A model generated the notes under the pieces. It had not been told where the DNA came from and did no database searches. It saw only the letters and a list, made by a program, of their open reading frames with translations. A stretch of 64,000 nt of DNA. It comes from Gammaproteobacteria bacterium. GTDB taxonomy: Bacteria > Pseudomonadota > Gammaproteobacteria > JAABTG01. Each line of letters opens with the position of its first letter. Position 1 is the stretch's first letter. Shown here piece by piece: positions 62,830 to 64,000 of this stretch. The translations under genes were made by a program, and so were the position numbers. The stretch is from contig JAXHLS010000002.1 in the NCBI GenBank assembly GCA_034522055.1, forward strand, positions 1,674,001-1,738,000, written 5' to 3'.

Positions 62830-63912
62830 TTGCGTATCGCCCGCATCAGCATAAGAAACATCAGATGCATCGCCAGTTCGAGTTTCGACCCCTCTGCCGG
62901 ACTCAATCTTTTGGTGGGGGCCAATGGGTCGGGAAAAACAAGCCTTTTAGAGGGGATTTTCTTTCTCGGTCATGGAAGGAGTTTCCGTCGCGTCGAGTTC
63001 GATAAGTTAGTGCGCAGGGGAGAAGCGGTCCTTTCGGTTTTTGGGGAGGTGGTTGAAGGGGAATGGCGTTCGCGGATCGGCATAGAGAAGCGGCGCACCA
63101 GCGGCAGGATTCGCGTTGACGGGATGGACGCCCAGTCCAACAAGATATTGGCGGAACGGCTTGCGGTAGGGGCGTATTATCCTGGCCGGGAAGCGCTGCT
63201 GTGGGGTCCGGGTAAGGATAGGCGACAGCTGATGGACTGGCTCTTGTTTCACGTGGAACCAGATTACGGGCCACTGATGAGGCGCTTCACGGAGGGACTG
63301 CGCCAACGTAACGCTCTACTCAGGTCTGGAAGAGACCGCAGAACCATTCAATCATGGAGTGAGGGCCTGGCAGCGGAGGGCGAGCGGATTCACCGTCTTC
63401 GCGAAACGGCCATGGACGACTTCATGCCATGGATAGCGAGGAAATTAAGCCAAGCCCTGGAACGACCAATCACGTTGGAGTACCGAAGGGGTTGGCGGGC
63501 CACCGAAGGTCTTGCGTCGGTATGGCAAGCCGGGCTGGCGGCAGACGAGGCACGGGGCTGGACAGGATCGGGAGGACCGCACCGGGCCGATATCATGCTC
63601 ACAACGGAAGGGGCAGCATGCCGGGACATGCTCTCCAGAGGAGAAGGGAAACTCGCATCTCTTGAACTTTTCCTTGGAGCAATCACTTTTCTCCGGCAAC
63701 GGACCGGGCGGCGGGCGGTGGTACTGCTTGACGATTTGGGTTCTGAGATAGACAGTCATAATCTGCAGGTCCTTTCGGCTACCCTGCGAGACCTGGGCCA
63801 CCAGATATTTATCAGCATGGTGGCCCCCCCGGGAGCCGGTTTTGGTTCCGGAGGATTCGAGGACTATCGAATGTTCCACGTGGAACAAGGTGGTGTTTCA
63901 GAAGTGTTATAA
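62830..63912 (+). CDS. recF: DNA replication and repair protein RecF
   Basis: RecF is an SMC-like ATPase that helps load RecA at single-strand gaps. The 360-residue protein has Walker A GANGSGKTSLLE (near residue 32), RSFRR, the mid-protein WLLFHVEPDY, and the C-terminal ABC signature/Walker B region LSRGEGKLASLEL and VVLLDDLGSEID. The start is TTG at 62830, seven codons before the first family-conserved strand. Two parS-like sequences lie inside the coding region, at 63245-63260 and 63872-63887. gyrB begins 30 bp after its stop. Confidence 0.95.
   Translation: MRIARISIRNIRCIASSSFDPSAGLNLLVGANGSGKTSLLEGIFFLGHGRSFRRVEFDKLVRRGEAVLSVFGEVVEGEWRSRIGIEKRRTSGRIRVDGMDAQSNKILAERLAVGAYYPGREALLWGPGKDRRQLMDWLLFHVEPDYGPLMRRFTEGLRQRNALLRSGRDRRTIQSWSEGLAAEGERIHRLRETAMDDFMPWIARKLSQALERPITLEYRRGWRATEGLASVWQAGLAADEARGWTGSGGPHRADIMLTTEGAACRDMLSRGEGKLASLELFLGAITFLRQRTGRRAVVLLDDLGSEIDSHNLQVLSATLRDLGHQIFISMVAPPGAGFGSGGFEDYRMFHVEQGGVSEVL
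63245..63260. promoter_or_regulatory. parS-like site inside recF (imperfect)
   Basis: TGTTTCACGTGGAACC matches the ParB-binding consensus TGTTCCACGTGGAACA at 14 of 16 positions. It encodes the LFHVEP part of RecF, a motif that recurs in RecF proteins, so coincidence with protein conservation is possible. Confidence 0.5.
63872..63887. promoter_or_regulatory. parS site at the 3' end of recF
   Basis: TGTTCCACGTGGAACA is a perfect 16 bp palindrome identical to the parS consensus of many Gammaproteobacteria. It lies in the last 30 bp of recF (encoding MFHVEQ), close to oriC, as expected for a chromosomal partition site bound by ParB. Confidence 0.9.
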
Positions 63913-63942
63913 TGGCGCTTTTCCCCTTCCAGGCTGATTCCC

Positions 63943-64000
63943 TTGTCCGAAAATACATACGACTCTCGTAACATCAAGGTCCTCAAGGGCCTCGATGCGG
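63943..64000 (+). CDS. gyrB: DNA gyrase subunit B, 5' end
   Basis: Only the first 19 codons are in the window. They encode a typical GyrB opening, SENTYDSRNIKVLKGLDA, matching the N-terminus before the ATP-binding RKRPGMY block, which must follow outside the window. TTG at 63943 is the start; the ATG at 63912 is out of frame. Its place after recF is the standard dnaA-dnaN-recF-gyrB order. Confidence 0.92.
   Translation, partial: MSENTYDSRNIKVLKGLDA

Overview
The window is about 64 kb of a GC-rich gammaproteobacterial chromosome, and its right end reaches the replication-origin region. Several gene neighbourhoods are classic for Gammaproteobacteria: rpmH-rnpA-yidC-mnmE facing dnaA-dnaN-recF-gyrB, ftsY-ftsE-ftsX, aroQ-accB-accC-prmA-dusB-fis-purH-purD, groES-groEL and glnE-ilvE. 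An Allochromatium-type 2[4Fe-4S] ferredoxin, an FNR-controlled cbb3 oxidase and the general gene order suggest a Chromatiales-like lineage. That placement is inference; no 16S gene is present.

Layout. 1-2.1 kb: a NYN-domain protein with a cold-shock-like C-terminus plus an unknown partner. 2.1-2.8 kb: an array of ~30 bp repeats at ~120 bp spacing. 2.8-8.6 kb (minus): gamma-glutamyltransferase, ferredoxin, coaD, rsmD and a catalytic/non-catalytic M16 peptidase pair. 8.8-11.4 kb (plus): ftsY-ftsE-ftsX without the usual rpoH. 11.5-13.5 kb: copy A of a 203 bp repeat, a DUF3365 cytochrome and ttcA. 13.8-16.7 kb: typA, dtd and a lipoprotein. 16.8-23.3 kb (minus): ccoNOQP with two small membrane proteins, ccoG and fixH, then fnr, with FNR boxes in front of ccoN and fnr. 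23.7-25 kb: hisB-hisH only. 25.4-34.1 kb (minus): purD, purH, fis, dusB, a DUF3426 protein, prmA, accC, accB and aroQ. 34.3-37.4 kb (minus): tlpA-like, dsbD (with a doubled sensor domain) and cutA. 37.7-40.5 kb (plus): fxsA and groESL with a CIRCE operator. 40.6-44.8 kb (plus): glnE, ilvE and a small zinc-finger protein. 44.8-52.6 kb (minus): a surface-polysaccharide cluster (sulfotransferase, five glycosyltransferases and an O-antigen ligase) with a low-GC core. 52.8-53.5 kb: a P-loop kinase of unknown substrate. 53.5-59.8 kb (minus): msbA, lpxL-like, mnmE, yidC, rnpA and rpmH. 60.2-64 kb (plus): dnaA, dnaN, recF and the start of gyrB.

Themes. Respiration and redox (cbb3 oxidase, its assembly factors, FNR, DsbD/TlpA) and envelope building (LPS glycosyltransferases, MsbA, LpxL, YidC) dominate the accessory part. 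The rest is housekeeping. I did not find a CRISPR array, prophage, transposase, rRNA or tRNA.

The most unusual features are non-coding. A dispersed 9-bp-periodic repeat sits 16-24 bp beyond the stop codons of five genes with a fixed orientation. A 203 bp structured repeat is present in two inverted copies 48 kb apart: one forms the end of a cytochrome gene and the other abuts the dnaA ribosome-binding site. parS-like sites are embedded in the recF coding sequence.
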